From Tenrec ecaudatus (taxonomy: Eukaryota; Chordata; Mammalia; Afrosoricida; Tenrecidae): a stretch of DNA of 64,000 nucleotides. The stretch spans positions 47,772,001-47,836,000 of the forward strand of contig NC_134539.1 of NCBI RefSeq assembly GCF_050624435.1, in the 5' to 3' direction. The notes below the pieces were generated by a model that was given only the letters and a program-made list of their open reading frames with translations, did not search any database and was not told the DNA's origin. Made by a program: the position numbers and the translations under genes. Positions 1 through 11,275 of this stretch are shown here, piece by piece. Positions within the stretch are counted from its first letter, which is position 1; every line of letters starts with the position of its first letter.

Positions 1-394
1 TCTTAGGCTTCAAAGAGTGCACTCCAGATCCAGGCTCTTCTCTCCTGCTGGGATGGAGATCCTTCCTTTCTGCTTTGGAGATGGCTCATTTTACACCCAG
101 AAGGAGGGCCATCAGAATTTACCCTGTCAACTGTCCCTTACAACTGAATCCTATTCCTGTCCCGCACCACTTTCAGCAAACGACTGTTTGGTGGCAGTAA
201 AAGACTATGACTGGAAGAGCCATGTTATACATCTGGTGGCACCGTACCTACCCAACCTGCAATGATCACAAATAGCTGAACCAGCACAGCTGGGACCAAC
301 AGCAAAGTCCCCAAACTAAATGTCTTAAGCCCTTGAGTGTTGGGGGCATTTGTCACAGAGCAAGAGATAACTGACACAGAAACTGGAGACTCAC
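1..394 (-). other. SVEP1: SVEP1 intron 3 (5' part)
   Basis: This is intronic sequence immediately downstream (in gene orientation) of exon 3. On the minus strand it begins with a consensus GTGAGT donor at 394-389. I see no further exon and no clear repeat copy here. The open reading frame that reads through exon 3 continues in-frame to about 225 without matching SVEP1, as expected of read-through into an intron. The next SVEP1 exon must lie left of the window. Confidence 0.85.
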
Positions 395-571
395 CTGTGC
401 ATTCATGTTGCAGTCCTTTCCCGTAATACCCCTTTTCACAGATGCATTCAAATTGACCGGTGTGTGTCCCGCATTTGCAGCTTGCCATTTGGTCACAGCA
501 GTCTTTGCCGGCTTCACAAAGATACGAACAATGGGACATATCCTCTTGAATAAAGCTCCCAGAAGGCAGAT
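395..571 (-). CDS. SVEP1: SVEP1 coding exon 3 (cysteine-rich / EGF-like segment after the VWA domain)
   Basis: SVEP1 is a very large secreted extracellular-matrix protein (VWA, EGF, sushi/CCP, HYR and pentraxin domains) that binds integrin alpha9beta1 and acts in lymphatic vessel development and cell adhesion. This 177-bp exon begins in phase 1 after an acceptor AG at 573-572 and ends in phase 1 before a GTGAGT donor. It therefore supplies 59 codons and keeps frame with its neighbours. The peptide opens [11 protein letters not shown] and then carries a dense cysteine pattern ([28 protein letters not shown]) typical of the first EGF-like segment of SVEP1. Similarity to human SVEP1 is recognised from memory and is close to residue-for-residue. 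The reading frame upstream of residue D is intron read-through, not coding. Confidence 0.95.
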
Positions 572-1617
572 CTACCAATAACAGAAGACAGAGGGCCATG
601 ACAAATGAAGGGGTAGTTGAATGTTCCATCCTGTAGCCTCTGAACATTTACAGTCAGGCTGCAGAAAAAATCCTTTCCCATATCCGTCTAATTCCCAACT
701 GCTCTCCCAGCCCCACCCAACTCTGAATGTGCATGATTTGCACCACGACAGTCAGGGAATTTGGTTTCAGCCAGTTAAATCATTTCAGTCTGAGATAGCA
801 TCATAAGTTCGCAAGGCCATGCAGGGTCAGGTGGAAGTGAAATTCTTTAGCAAGGACTCTCTAGATGCAGCCGGAAGTAAGGCCGTCGGTTCCCCCGGTC
901 ACTCCGTGGCATGCACATAGCACAATCCAGGGCTTCCCTATGAGGCCAGGCAGCACGGCCAGACCACCAAAACCTTTGTTCAAATTAGAAATAAAATGAC
1001 GATCCTGTTACTGAGTTAAGAATAACTATTCATCTGGGTTGGTAGTGATTTGACTATAAACTTAAATCATTGCACCGGCTAAATAAAATAATAAAAAAAG
1101 GATCCAGTTCGTCTCCTAATTTGAAACAAATTGTCATGTGTTATATAAATAGAGCCCATTCTGACAGTTAGACCCAAGCTAAGAGGGGACTTAACAAAGC
1201 AGAGTAACAGTCATATAGCTGACCCGCAATAGAAGGGCCCGAAGCGGGCAGACAAAGGTCCATTTAATAACTCCCGCTGAAGGAGTTCAAAGTCAGTCTG
1301 ATTCCAGTGCTAGAACCAGAAATACTGATGGGTCCCTAATAGGTACTCAAGTGGGTAACCTTCAGCAAGATCCACGGGCTATGACTGAATACTTGGGAAG
1401 GTGATTGATGACAGTCAGAGCCAAAACTGGCTCCTGTGAATTATGACTCTGAACAGTAGAAAATAGAGATTTCAGCCTCTAGGAAAGTGGCCACCAGACC
1501 CAGAGACCCTATTACAGCTACATCCAACAGGGGGGCGGGGCACGGTTTAAAAGGTATTCAACATGGGTTCCCAACACAGCTCGGAGGCACTGAGCCACAG
1601 GTTTACTTGGCAATAAG

Positions 1618-1832
1618 GAACCCCAAACAAACCAAGCTCATTGCTATCAAGTTGATTCCAGCTCATAGAGACCGCAGGTCAGGGTAGAACTGCTCCTGCG
1701 GGTTTCCAAGACTGACTCTTTATGGAAGCGAAAGCCTGTCTTTCTCCAGTCCAGTGGCTGGTGATTTTGACTTGCTGACCTTGCAGTTAGCAGTCCAACT
1801 CGTAACCACTAAATCACCAAAACCGAACTCCC
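1618..1832 (-). mobile_element. AfroSINE (tRNA-derived SINE), near full length
   Basis: It reads in reverse complement: the 'gccatcgagttgattccgactcatagagacc' tail motif (here diverged) comes first, then 'ttgcagttagcagtccaac' and 'accactaaatcacca', which is the reversed tRNA-like head. The copy is clearly diverged, so it is an older insertion. Confidence 0.85.
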
Positions 1833-1861
1833 TGCCACAGGTCAGTCCTAACTCTTAGTGC

Positions 1862-2022
1862 TCAGAGGCAGTAGAACTGCTTCCGGCGGGTTTCTGAGAC
1901 CGTAACTCTTTATGAGAGTGGAAAGCTTCATCTTTCACCTGCAGAGGGACTGGCGGTTTCAAACTGCTGACCTTGCAGTTAACAGCCTGATGCATAACTA
2001 CTATGCCACCAGGGCTCCCTTA
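1862..2022 (-). mobile_element. AfroSINE, truncated
   Basis: A second reverse-oriented copy lies 30 bp from the previous one. It starts at the 'cagtagaactgctt' motif and runs to 'gccaccagggctccctt', so the 3' tail of the SINE is missing. Confidence 0.82.
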
Positions 2023-3088
2023 ATAAGCAACTTTGAGAGCAATAAAAACCTAGCCAGGACTAGTGCACTGACTTTCAGGTGTGGTACAGGGGTACATATG
2101 AACAAAGTTATGATTCCATAACCTATGTCTATTGAGACTGGCCAGAAGCCTGCACAATTTTACGACTCAGAATGGATCCACCCAAATGGAAAGTCATGTC
2201 AAAAACAAAAACAAAAACCGAACAAAACAAAACATACAGGCAAGGGAAATGAAGTTCATTCCCTTTGAACTGTATCATCCTTCAGAGATAAATCTTTCTG
2301 TTGTATTTATTCATAACCACTGCATGAGATCTTAGTCTCCTCTTGGAACTATATATGGGAGGCCTGGCCCACTCATTATAGGCATCAAAAATTGCTTGGA
2401 CCCCTGTGCTGTCATAATTTAACATTGGTTAATTGTACATACAAGGAACAAGATTTGTCACCTAATTTGTCTGTTGTCCCCTAACACATTAACACGTATA
2501 ACTACACAACCTTCTAAACGGTGTATAAAGAACTGTAATGAATGGATTTGCTGATTTTCCCCTTTTGGGGGGGGGGTTACTGCTCTTAAGGTCATACATA
2601 AACACATGTATTTCAAGCTGTGATAGCAAAAAGTATGTGTCAAGTATTGATTGTCCGTCTGTCTTTATGTGTATTTCTGGAAACATCCTGGTGAGGCTCA
2701 CCATGCCTGTCTCAGAATGTTTACTTCAGCTGTCCAGATAACTGTGAATGGGACCTCACTCCAGGCTTCCTGCTCTGTGTGTGGCCTGAAAAACGCACCT
2801 CAGTGCATTCCGCGGATTCTGACAGTGCCAGGTGGGAGCGTATGGAGAGTGTGGGGGAACTATGTCACAGCTGTTCAGAACAACAGCAACAATACTCCTG
2901 CTGGACGGCCACCCTGCCATCTAACAGGAAGTTCAGCACAGCTCCGTGTGCACACAAGATGCGTGCGCACCATGCTCAGCGAGGCCCTTGTGAGGATTTA
3001 GAATTAATTTCTTGGGGGGATTCAGGTGGGAAGTCAAAAGGGAGCCTCATGTTAAGGCACGTTTGTTTTGCCACTACGACTCCATTAC

Positions 3089-3344
3089 CTTCATGCAGTG
3101 CCCGGCGAGCTAAAGCCTCAAATTCTGTGAAACTGTGGAGCAGGTAGCAGTGCTCCTCCTTTGGGGTGGAAGCCATGTCATTCAGCTCTCGAACGTTTCC
3201 TTGCCATATGCCAAACGTGAAGATCTCCACTCCCAGGTCCCGCAGTGACGCTGCAATTGGTCTAGGGTCACCCCCGTTGGAATAGCCATCAGTAATGAGA
3301 AATATGACTTTTGTTGCATTTTCTCTAGAATGACGAAGAATTTG
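3089..3344 (-). CDS. SVEP1: SVEP1 coding exon 2 (second half of the VWA domain)
   Basis: This 256-bp exon starts in phase 0 after acceptor TTCCATTGCAG (AG at 3346-3345) and ends one base into a codon before the donor GTAATG (3088-3083). It encodes about 85 residues beginning [13 protein letters not shown]. The stretch [15 protein letters not shown] carries the MIDAS aspartate (D196 when numbered from the exon-1 start). [15 protein letters not shown] and [20 protein letters not shown] close the von Willebrand factor A fold. These match SVEP1 strongly. In SVEP1 this domain is extracellular and presumably binds ligand with a divalent metal. The reading frame stays open past the donor to 2976, but that extension does not match SVEP1 and is intronic. 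Confidence 0.96.
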
Positions 3345-3656
3345 CTGCAATGGAATAAGAAAACATGAGTTCTTACCATGTGGCCTAGTAGGTGTTTGTC
3401 AGGACCATAAGTACTTCTGGAAGGTGGGGAATCCAAGCATCGATGAGTGAGAGTAAAACAGAAATCGGCAGAGACAAGAGCCTGCGATGATGGTCTTCTC
3501 ATGTCTACTCCCTAGAGTTACTCAACAGAACCACAATGTAAAAAACACTGAAGATGTATTGCATGTTATTGCTATGCAATTTGCTAATGAACGGCCAGTA
3601 ATGTTTGTGGAATGAATTTTGTATATTAATAAGATCGCTTATTGAACAACAGACTG

Positions 3657-3835
3657 GAGCTGTGTAGTGAAGTGGGTTACAAGTTGGGCTGCTAACTGTA
3701 AGGTCTGCAGTTCGAAACCACCAGCCACTCCTTAGGGCTTTCTAATTCAGTCAAGATTGAAAGTCTTGGAAACTCATGGGGAAGTTCTACTGTGTCCTAT
3801 AGGGAATGTTGATTTAATGACAGTGAATTTGGAGC
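3657..3835 (+). mobile_element. AfroSINE
   Basis: A forward copy recognisable by 'ttgggctgctaactgtaaggtctgcagttcgaaaccaccagccactcc' and 'ggaagttctactgtgtcctatagg'. The final 'gagtcagaatcgactc' part is degraded. Confidence 0.85.
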
Positions 3836-4014
3836 TTTTTGAGTTATTGATAAATAACTTCATTGATTATCAGACTTTCCAAATATAAACTAAATATAAC
3901 TCAGGGCTTATGTACCTGATTCCAAGTAAATACATACACATACACACATATTTGAATATTCAGAATTACATGGATACATGTTACCATGATTGTCAGCTAA
4001 CTAAAAGGTCCACT

Positions 4015-4135
4015 GAGAGCTATCTCTGAAGAAAGGTCTACTGATGTACTTCCATTAGATTTCAGCCATTGAAAATCCTGTGGAACCTGACACACATGGG
4101 AGTCATCAGGAGTGGAGTTGATTCAAAGGTCACTG
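4015..4135 (+). mobile_element. AfroSINE 3' fragment, strongly diverged
   Basis: 'gaagaaaggtctactgatgtacttcc ... gaaaatcctgtggaacc ... ggagttgattcaaagg' follows the order of the second half of the SINE, but identity is low. Confidence 0.5.
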
Positions 4136-4571
4136 ACTATATATTCCAAACACATATACAAGGGGATAGCAAAGCCCATCCCCCATAAAAACATAACTGT
4201 GCTGGGTGGAGTGGAGCTTTCATAGTATGAATTTTGCCCCTAGGGGAGCATCTAGCAACTTGCTCTGAGTCAGTGCACCCAGTAGCATTGCCTGGGAAGG
4301 TTCTCTCTGGTCACAGTGAATTTTTTTCATGAAAGCAGTTTCGTTCAAATCTCATTTTTGTGATGACTGATTTAAGAGAATATCGTGCGGCTGTGAAATT
4401 CTGTTTCCTGCTTGGGAAAAATGCTGCAGGAACTGTTGTGATGTTGGACGCAGGTTACAAGGACAGCCTTATGGGAAAAGCCTCAAGTGTACAAGTCGAT
4501 TTCTTGTTTCAAAAAAGGTGAAATGAAGATAAATGAATGAATGAACAAATAAACAGACAGATAAATAGGTG

Positions 4572-4578
4572 ATGATAG

Positions 4579-4625
<47 letters not shown>

Positions 4626-4632
4626 GAGATAG

Positions 4633-4675
<43 letters not shown>

Positions 4676-4676
4676 C

Positions 4677-4715
<39 letters not shown>
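4572..4715 (+). repeat. (GATA)n microsatellite
   Basis: About 140 bp of tandem GATA, interrupted by two short GAGATAGAGATA blocks and one GACA unit. The interruptions divide it into three nearly pure tracts. It produces long spurious Ser-Ile-Tyr-Leu open frames on the minus strand. Confidence 0.97.
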
Positions 4716-5687
4716 GTGAAATGTTGATTGATGACAAGCTTCTTCTGAAAATCCATCAAGTTCCTGAATGGACCAAATGTTGACTCCTCCAGTATTCGGC
4801 ATTCATTCCACCAGGTCAGATTGTTAATCAAGGTTTCTCTTTAGAGGATCTGATAAGAGTGTGTAACCGCATGTGACAAAAACCCTGGTTTGGTTTCTGT
4901 GAATGAAGATGAACGTGAAAGGACAGCGAGTTGATGATGTAGGAGAGGTGAAGAAAAAATAGAGGGAGGAGCTGTCAACCATCCAAACAGATGAGTTTGA
5001 ACAATGTTTCCAAGAATGGAATAGCAGATTTGACAAATGTATTAAGTATAAAAACAAGATTAAATGCACAGTTTTGAGGGGGAAATTCATTTTTGGGGGT
5101 ACTCCCTTATAGGCATTCAGCATGTATAAATACATCCTTGCAGGATTACTCCCTATTGATACGCAGTCAGTTTACAGTGTTTATCTTCCCCGTGCTCATC
5201 CAAAATTGTAAAATTGATTCAATTCTTCATCTATTTTGGGCTGCCCAGTATTCACACAAAATCAGCTGCATTTGGTGGTGTGTGACCATAGTATAGAAAA
5301 ATAGTAATTCCTTAAATCTTTCACTTGGGTTTTGTTGTTTTAGGACAAGTGAAGTATGATTTACAATATTATACATTATTCATTATTCCCAGATAATAAG
5401 GAAAAACAACCCCCTTTAAAAGCTTGTATATATTACCATTACTGTTTTTCAACATTAAACTTCCAAGCCACAAGAGATCCACTAGGGAATCTAGCGCTGT
5501 AATTCAATTTGCCATTGATGCTGTTCATTAAAAATGTGTAGGAACAGTAAAAGTGCCAAGAATATTTTCTAGTCAATTCTTAGAGGTAATTCAATTGTGT
5601 CGAGGAATAATTATAGAAATAGTGCAGGATTTCAGAAAGTATGCAGGAAAACAGACTTTACCTTATGCTTTTAAAAAGTTAAAAGAG

Positions 5688-5755
5688 ATACTATGGAAGA
5701 AGAAGATGATGAAGAAAACGAAGAAGATGAAGAAGAAGACGAAGAAGACTCCCCT
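5688..5755 (+). repeat. (GAA/GAT)n purine-rich repeat
   Basis: Imperfect trinucleotide tract 'gaagaagaagatgatgaagaaaacgaagaagatg...' of about 65 bases, nearly all purine plus T on this strand. It yields an acidic/lysine-rich spurious frame. Confidence 0.9.
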
Positions 5756-5966
5756 AATTCACACTAGAGAGTAGGATCAGTTTACAAAATTTCCTAGATG
5801 ATCACGTTCTCTCATGCCTGCAGAAGGTCCTCTTTACTAGTGTAAGCCAGGGACTGCTGATTATAACACAACCAGTCTCAGCCCTAGTTTTTTAGCGTAT
5901 TTTTGTTGCTGTGGCCTAAAGCTGTGGAACTCAACGTTAAAGAAAATTAATTTAATCAAATGTGAA

Positions 5967-6140
5967 TCTGTAAGGATTAAGACACTTGGCTGCTAATTGA
6001 CAGACTGGCATTGCCAACCTGCCCAGCAACTAACTCCAAGGCAGAAGAAACGGCAACCTGCTCCCATAGAGAGCACAGACAAGAAAGTTCCCTGGGGAAT
6101 TCTACTCTGCGACATGAGGTGACTATGAGTGTGGTGTTAA
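5967..6140 (+). mobile_element. AfroSINE, diverged
   Basis: 'cacttggctgctaattgacag ... cccagcaactaactcc ... ggcaacctgctcccat ... ggggaattctactctgcgacatgaggtgactatgagt' follows the SINE order with many substitutions. Confidence 0.7.
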
Positions 6141-6144
6141 GGGA

Positions 6145-6350
6145 GATTAGCCCTGGAGAAGGACATCGTGCTTGGTAAAGTAGTGGGGCCGTGAAACAAG
6201 GAAGACCCTTGACGGAATAGATTGACCCAGCGGCTGTCACAATGGGCTCAACCATAAAAACAATTGTGAGGACATGCAGGGCCTGTCGGTGTGTTGTGTT
6301 GTCGTAGAGTGTTGCGACATGTCCAAACTGACGGCCTGCAACGAGGGCGT
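6145..6350 (+). mobile_element. RTE-type LINE (AfroLINE) 3' fragment, sense
   Basis: 'ccctggagaaggacatcgtgcttggtaaagt ... ggaagaccct ... atagattgacccagcggctgtcacaatgggctcaa ... acaattgtgaggacatgcagggcc' matches the 3' end of the same RTE family seen at 21.0-21.5 kb and, reversed, at 13.2 kb. It abuts an AfroSINE on its left. Confidence 0.75.
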
Positions 6351-6489
6351 GCCAAAGGGAGTCGGAGGCCAGCCTGAAGTGCCTACTTCTGGACAAATCA
6401 TGGACAAGTTGAGTAATATTAAAATAACCATTGGAATGTATTGAATGCATTGAATATTATACACACAAGCGTGTATTTACATATGGGTT

Positions 6490-6640
6490 CAACATCTGAA
6501 CAAGAGTTTGCTGGTTCAAATCCATCCAGCGGCTGCATGGAAGAGAGACACACCAATCTGTGTCCTCAAAGATTGCAGTCTGGAATACCCCATGGAGCAG
6601 TTCTACTCTGTCACATGGGCTCACACTCGGTTGAAAATGG
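6490..6640 (+). mobile_element. AfroSINE, 5'-truncated
   Basis: It starts at 'ttgctggttcaaatccatccagcggctgcatgg' and contains 'tctgtgtcctcaaagattgcagtctgg' and 'ggagcagttctactctgtcacatggg'. Confidence 0.75.
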
Positions 6641-7039
6641 AATGAAGGGCACCTCCCAGCAACACACAGCACACACGCACTTCAGGCTCCAAGTCATCTG
6701 TGGCTGTGCACCTGTGTGGGTCACACTATCTCTGTAGGTCTAGTCCATCAATCTTTATTGATGGCATGAAGTGAGACATACGTAAAAATGTTTTGTCTGT
6801 ACAAGTATACTTCTCGGCATTGAAAGGGTCGGTCCTCATTCTAGTATTCTAAGCTGTGGCAAGTTGTGTTCATACCAGACTTGCTCTTTACTATGGGATA
6901 CACTCTCTTCCTCTCCAAGTCCTTTCTCCTGGAAATCATCACGAACTCTAGGATTCCCTGGAGGGATCAGTTGGTCCTTTGTGAACCGGTAGGGATATAC
7001 GGAATACGTGTGTACACGTGTGTACATGTGTGTGCTGTG

Positions 7040-7190
7040 CTTTGTAGGTTGTTGTTAGTTACCATTAAAGCCACCTCGCGTGCAGGGCAGAACTGCTCCA
7101 TCGGGTCTTCAAAGCTGTGATCTTTCTGAACCCAGATCTGGGCACCCCTGGGTGCGTTCAAAAATCTGCCCTTTGTGCCACCTGGGGGCT
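7040..7190 (-). mobile_element. AfroSINE fragment
   Basis: Partial reverse copy: 'gggcagaactgctccatcgggtcttcaaagctgtgatctttctgaa'. Both ends are missing or too diverged to place precisely. Confidence 0.55.
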
Positions 7191-8129
7191 TTGCTTTGTA
7201 TAGTTGGGGTTTTGTTTTTACGTAAAAATATGATGTTCTCTTCTCCTATTTTCCTTCCCAAATTTACAAATGCTGTCTTGTAATGTAGTTGTAGCTTCTG
7301 TTAACATCCTAAGTTAGGATTCACACAAAAAACCTGCACACAACTCCACTGTGCACAAAACCCTTCAAGTTCTACAGAACTCATTGCATCTGATGACGAG
7401 ACGATATTTGAAGTTCAAAATAGCAAGAGACGAGCTAGCCTAGTAGTCCAAGCACACAATTACACAATGTATGATTTACACAGCACTGCAGAGATAGAGA
7501 AGGGGTGGATGATTTACTGACAAGATTCCACTGTCCTGACCCCCTCCTCCACAGTTTTTGGGCTTCACCTTACTTGAATAACAACACATGGCTCCCTAAA
7601 GACTGTTTTTTTCATGCCCCAAGTTTCAGAAGTCAATGGGTCCATGGTAATGCTTATGGAATGCAATAGAGGTGTGGCCCTTGATTCGCGTTTTACTGTT
7701 ACCAAAAGAGTTTACATCATCTGCTACCCTTTGTGAGGCATTTAAGAAATAGAAATGCAGAAAAATGAATGAGGCAAACCCGTTGCTGCCAAAGAGAAAT
7801 TCCACATGAACTTTGTCCAGTGAAAGGTTATCACCATCTGCATTGCATCAAGCCTCTGATTAGCTTGTATAAATATCTGGCAGGAAGTAAGCTCCTCTCG
7901 TCCAACACAAGTCACTAGAATGATAAAAATGCAGGGTTGTGTAACATTGTTCTAACACCCGAGATCCATCACCATTACACAAGACTGCACCCCCAGCCTC
8001 TAAACGCAGGCCACAAGGGAACTGTTGCTGTTTCTATTGGTCTCGAAAGGAAAAGGCAGATCACAGCAGGTCTGATGTGGGGGCAATCTTTCCCCTTGGG
8101 CTTGTGAATTAAACTACATAATGGCATAA

Positions 8130-8322
8130 TACCAAGGAGCCCTGGTGGCACAGCTGCTAACCCAAAGGGTGATGGTTCGAATCCTCCAGCTGCTCCATGG
8201 AAGAAAGATGCAGCAGTCTGCTTCTGAAATGACGGCAGCCTTGGAAAGCCCCGGGGGCCACTTCCACAACGTCCTAGCGAATCCGCGCGAGTCAGCCCTG
8301 ACCTGACGGCAATGGGTCCTTG
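8130..8322 (+). mobile_element. AfroSINE, full length
   Basis: It has the head 'aaggagccctggtggcacag', the middle 'ggttcgaatcctccagctgctccatgg' and the tail 'gacggcaatgggtcc'. It is less diverged than most copies in the window. Confidence 0.9.
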
Positions 8323-8699
8323 ATTTCAATATATTGCTAACTGCAGTACAACCTTAGTTCCCATGGCCCGTTGTGATTCGTTTTGACTGAAGATACAAAC
8401 TAGTCGTAATACATCAGTAGGTTCTGACTGGTACACCAACCCTGACACTGCACAACTGACCATGAATCTCTTAGCTTGTGTTGGTTCAAAAATGCTATTT
8501 TTAATTTCATTAAAAATATATATTTTCTGGAGTATTAAATTCTGGTTCTAGAATGTTGTTTCTTTTTATCTCCATGTTTTAACTATGTCACTCCATTGTT
8601 GAGTGCATTGCTTCCTTGTGGTGCTCTTCATGCTCACAGGTGGCTTCTTTTCCTGGACGTCAGGTCAGTTCTTCACCAAAGTCCCAGGGCTGTCTCACC

Positions 8700-8769
8700 T
8701 ACGTTGGGCATGGTATCAGGAGAGACCAGAAAAATGGACATTATGTTTGGTCAAGTAGAGGGCTTGCAT
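8700..8769 (+). mobile_element. RTE LINE fragment, sense (short)
   Basis: 'tggtatcaggagagaccag ... attatgtttggtcaagtagaggg' resembles the motif just before the 3' end of the RTE LINE. It is followed directly by an AfroSINE. Confidence 0.5.
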
Positions 8770-8945
8770 GAGGGTTCAGCGAGTAGTGGCTAGTAGTTCA
8801 AATCCACTCAGTGGCACCTCTGAAGAGAGGCCTGGAAAATCCCTCTGGAAATCAGTCACTGCAAATGCTACGGAGCGCATGTTTCCTTGAATCCACATGA
8901 GGTCGCCATTAGTCAGAAGAGACTCAGTGACCAATGATAATGGCA
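8770..8945 (+). mobile_element. AfroSINE
   Basis: 'gtagttcaaatccactcagtggcacctctgaagag ... tgaggtcgccattagtcagaagagactc' shows a diverged forward copy lacking the tRNA-like head. Confidence 0.7.
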
Positions 8946-9137
8946 ATAAACCAAAACCAAACCCATTGCCGTCGAGTTGATCCTGACTCTTAGAGCATCC
9001 CTCTGGAGAATCTCCCAGGCTGTAAATCTTCATGGAAGCAGATGGCCTCATTTTTTTCCTTTGGAGCTACTGGTGGATTTGAACCACCGACCTAGTGGTT
9101 AGCTGTCCAATGCTTACCCAACAGTGCCACCAGGAAT
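8946..9137 (-). mobile_element. AfroSINE, full length, tail-to-tail with the preceding copy
   Basis: It begins with 'aaaccaaaccc attgccgtcgagttgatcctgactc' (reversed tail) and ends 'gtggttagctgtccaatgcttacccaacagtgccaccagg'. With the copy at 8770-8945 it forms an inverted pair of SINEs separated by a few bases. Confidence 0.87.
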
Positions 9138-9239
9138 ACGGTCACTCATAAGTCCTATTTTAAGGAATTTAGTTCTGTGAAATGATATTTGGTATGAGTA
9201 TACATCTTAGTAACCAGTCCTGCTTTAACAGAAATGCTA

Positions 9240-9720
9240 CAAATGGATGACTTGAACAAGCAGAATTTTGTTCTCTTTCAGTTTAGGAGGCTAGAGGTTC
9301 AAATTCAGGAGGAGGCTTTCTCTCTCTGTTGTCTCCTTGCAATATCTGGGGGCTCTCTGGCTTGGCATCGATCTTCCCCTGTATCGAGGAGGCTTCCAGC
9401 ACAGGCATCCTGGGCCCCAATGTCATGCTCCACCATCAGCTCTTCTTTCTTGGTGGTAGTGGGTCCCTGTGATCACTGCTCCCTTGTTAACCCACTTTAT
9501 ATATCAAATGAGGTTGACTCAAGATGCAATCTCATTCTATCCATTACATCCGACTTCATTAACATAACATCCTTGAATCCTGCCTCATTAGCATAGGTGT
9601 GAGATTGACAGCAGATAGGCCAATTATAGCAGATCACAACAGGGAAAATCATTACATAATACTGAGAACCGTAGCCCAGCCAAGTTGAGACACATTTTGG
9701 TGAGGACACAACCCCGTCCG
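9240..9720. other. Probable ancient interspersed repeat, family not named
   Basis: 'tttaggaggctagaggttcaaattcaggagg ... gtctccttgcaatatctgg' and 'ccttgttaacccactttatatatcaaatgaggttg ... gccaagttgagacacatttt' have the layout of an old mammalian dispersed element. I cannot assign the family by eye. Frames in it on both strands are under 125 codons and unconvincing. Confidence 0.4.
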
Positions 9721-11080
9721 TAAGACTATATATGTCAGCTGTCTTCCAAGGAGCAGAAAGTTAGTAAACTGTGTCAGTGTCTCAACCTAGTTTCCATTGA
9801 CATAATTTTCCTGGATAGGAAATATTAAGTATAAACAAGACAAGTTGAATATGCTTTCTTCATCCTTCACCTTCCTAGTAGTTAGCCAGTGGTTTGAACG
9901 TAAATACTCAGTTATTCTTCAGTTCAAGGAAGCTTTAGTCTTCAATATTATTTGCTTTTGTTAAGAACGTTTCTTTCAGAAAGTTATTTTTCTGCTTGTT
10001 CATCATTTTCCAGTCTTCATTTATTCTACTCTGCCTTAATCTTTCTCTCTTCAATTTGATGGGCTCATTGCATGCTCTTCTGTAACACGACTAGTTTGGT
10101 TGTTATGCAGTGTTGTTTCTCTTCCTTCAATTGCTGGTTAGGAATTCATCCTGGCATCACAGTTTAATTTTCTTACTGAGTGAAGGGCCCAGGGACCACA
10201 TCTGCCTTCCTCTGGCTACGCAAAGAGGAGGAGAATCCGAGGCTAATTTCTATACAGCAGAGGTCAGACAGGCCCCCACCCTCTAGCCTTCTTTTCCCTG
10301 TTCTGACAGCAGCCGCCGCCCTTCCCTCAGCATTCTACTTCTCTTCTGGGCTCGATAATTCATCGCGACGACCACACAGAACTTACAGACAATACCCTTG
10401 ATTAGGAGGTTCATTAGGGGGGCTAGCAGGTTACAAAATGCTAAGGATACAGTTATTTGTCCACAGCATTTCTGCCCAGCCGTTCTGGCAGGCATCTCTG
10501 TCTCTCTGGTCTTCAACCTGTCAGCACATGATCCTCTGGCCTCTGTCCTGCTTGACACATGTTACAAAAGGATTGATGACATGTACCAAGGTCTAGGTGC
10601 TGCTCCTCTACTTGGTCTCATGGTTTTGCCGCAGTTTCTCCAAATTGTGTCATGAGCTATGACCTGCCGCCGCTGGGGCTTCTGCTACTTCACATGGGAT
10701 TATGTCACAGGCTCAGCTGGTGGCTCTGCTTTCTGGACGGCCTTGGGGTTCATCTTCCTGTTTCTGAAATGGTTGTCTTCTACCCAGAGACATAGGGAGA
10801 CTGACCAATTTCTTCCTTAGAGCCTTACATCAGCATCCAATCCTTTGATGGAAATTACAAAGGCTACAAGGGAGAAGAAGGTGGAGAGAAGATTCTGGGT
10901 AGAGGAGCCATACTGAGTAATTTCAAGTGAATGTATTTAGAACAGTTCTTTGCCTTATGCAGCACGTTTTCACTCCTTTTACCTTCGCAACCAGCTCCAT
11001 TTTAATTAAAATCTGTTGCTTATCTCTTCCTTTCTCACCTTATCTCTACAGGATCAGTCTTTTGTTATTTAGGCTAAGTG
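9721..11080. other. Intronic DNA with no assigned element
   Basis: Moderately AT-rich sequence, with a somewhat GC-richer patch at about 10180-10380 and 10640-10760. I see no exon-like sequence with SVEP1 similarity and no recognisable repeat. Short open frames occur on both strands. Confidence 0.5.
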
Positions 11081-11087
11081 CACACAA

Positions 11088-11275
11088 CAAAGGATCCCTG
11101 GTGCTGTAGTTCAGCAGTGAGACAGCACCAGGATCTCTGTGGGAGACAGATGAGGCTTTTTGCTCCTGTGAAGGTGTAAAGGCTTGGAAGCACACAGTGG
11201 CAGTTCCAGTGTGGGTCTACTAGAGTCTCACCGTGAGCCAGAATCAACTCAATGGCAGTGGCTTTCTGGCTTTGC
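11088..11275 (+). mobile_element. AfroSINE
   Basis: The head 'aaaggatccctggtgctgtagttcagc' and the tail 'cgtgagccagaatcaactcaatggcagtgg' are both visible. The centre is rearranged or diverged. Confidence 0.8.

Larger units (their letters stand above)
572..3088 (-). other. SVEP1: SVEP1 intron 2
   Basis: This 2.5-kb intron runs between exon 2 (donor GTAATG, 3088-3083) and exon 3 (acceptor AG, 573-572). It holds two minus-oriented AfroSINE copies near 1.6-2.0 kb. The remainder (about 650-1600 and 2030-3080) shows nothing I can assign beyond a G9 run near 2569-2577. Open frames in 2.5-3.1 kb overlap on both strands and match nothing I recognise. Confidence 0.85.

Noticed and set aside
225-394. 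In-frame continuation of exon 3 past the donor
   Set aside because: It follows a consensus GTGAGT donor at phase 1 and does not resemble SVEP1, so it is intron read-through.
2976-3088. In-frame continuation of exon 2 past the donor
   Set aside because: It departs from SVEP1 exactly at GGTAATG, and exon 3 continues the protein in the correct phase.
4469-4831. Minus-strand frames rich in Ser-Ile-Tyr-Leu
   Set aside because: They are translations of the GATA microsatellite.
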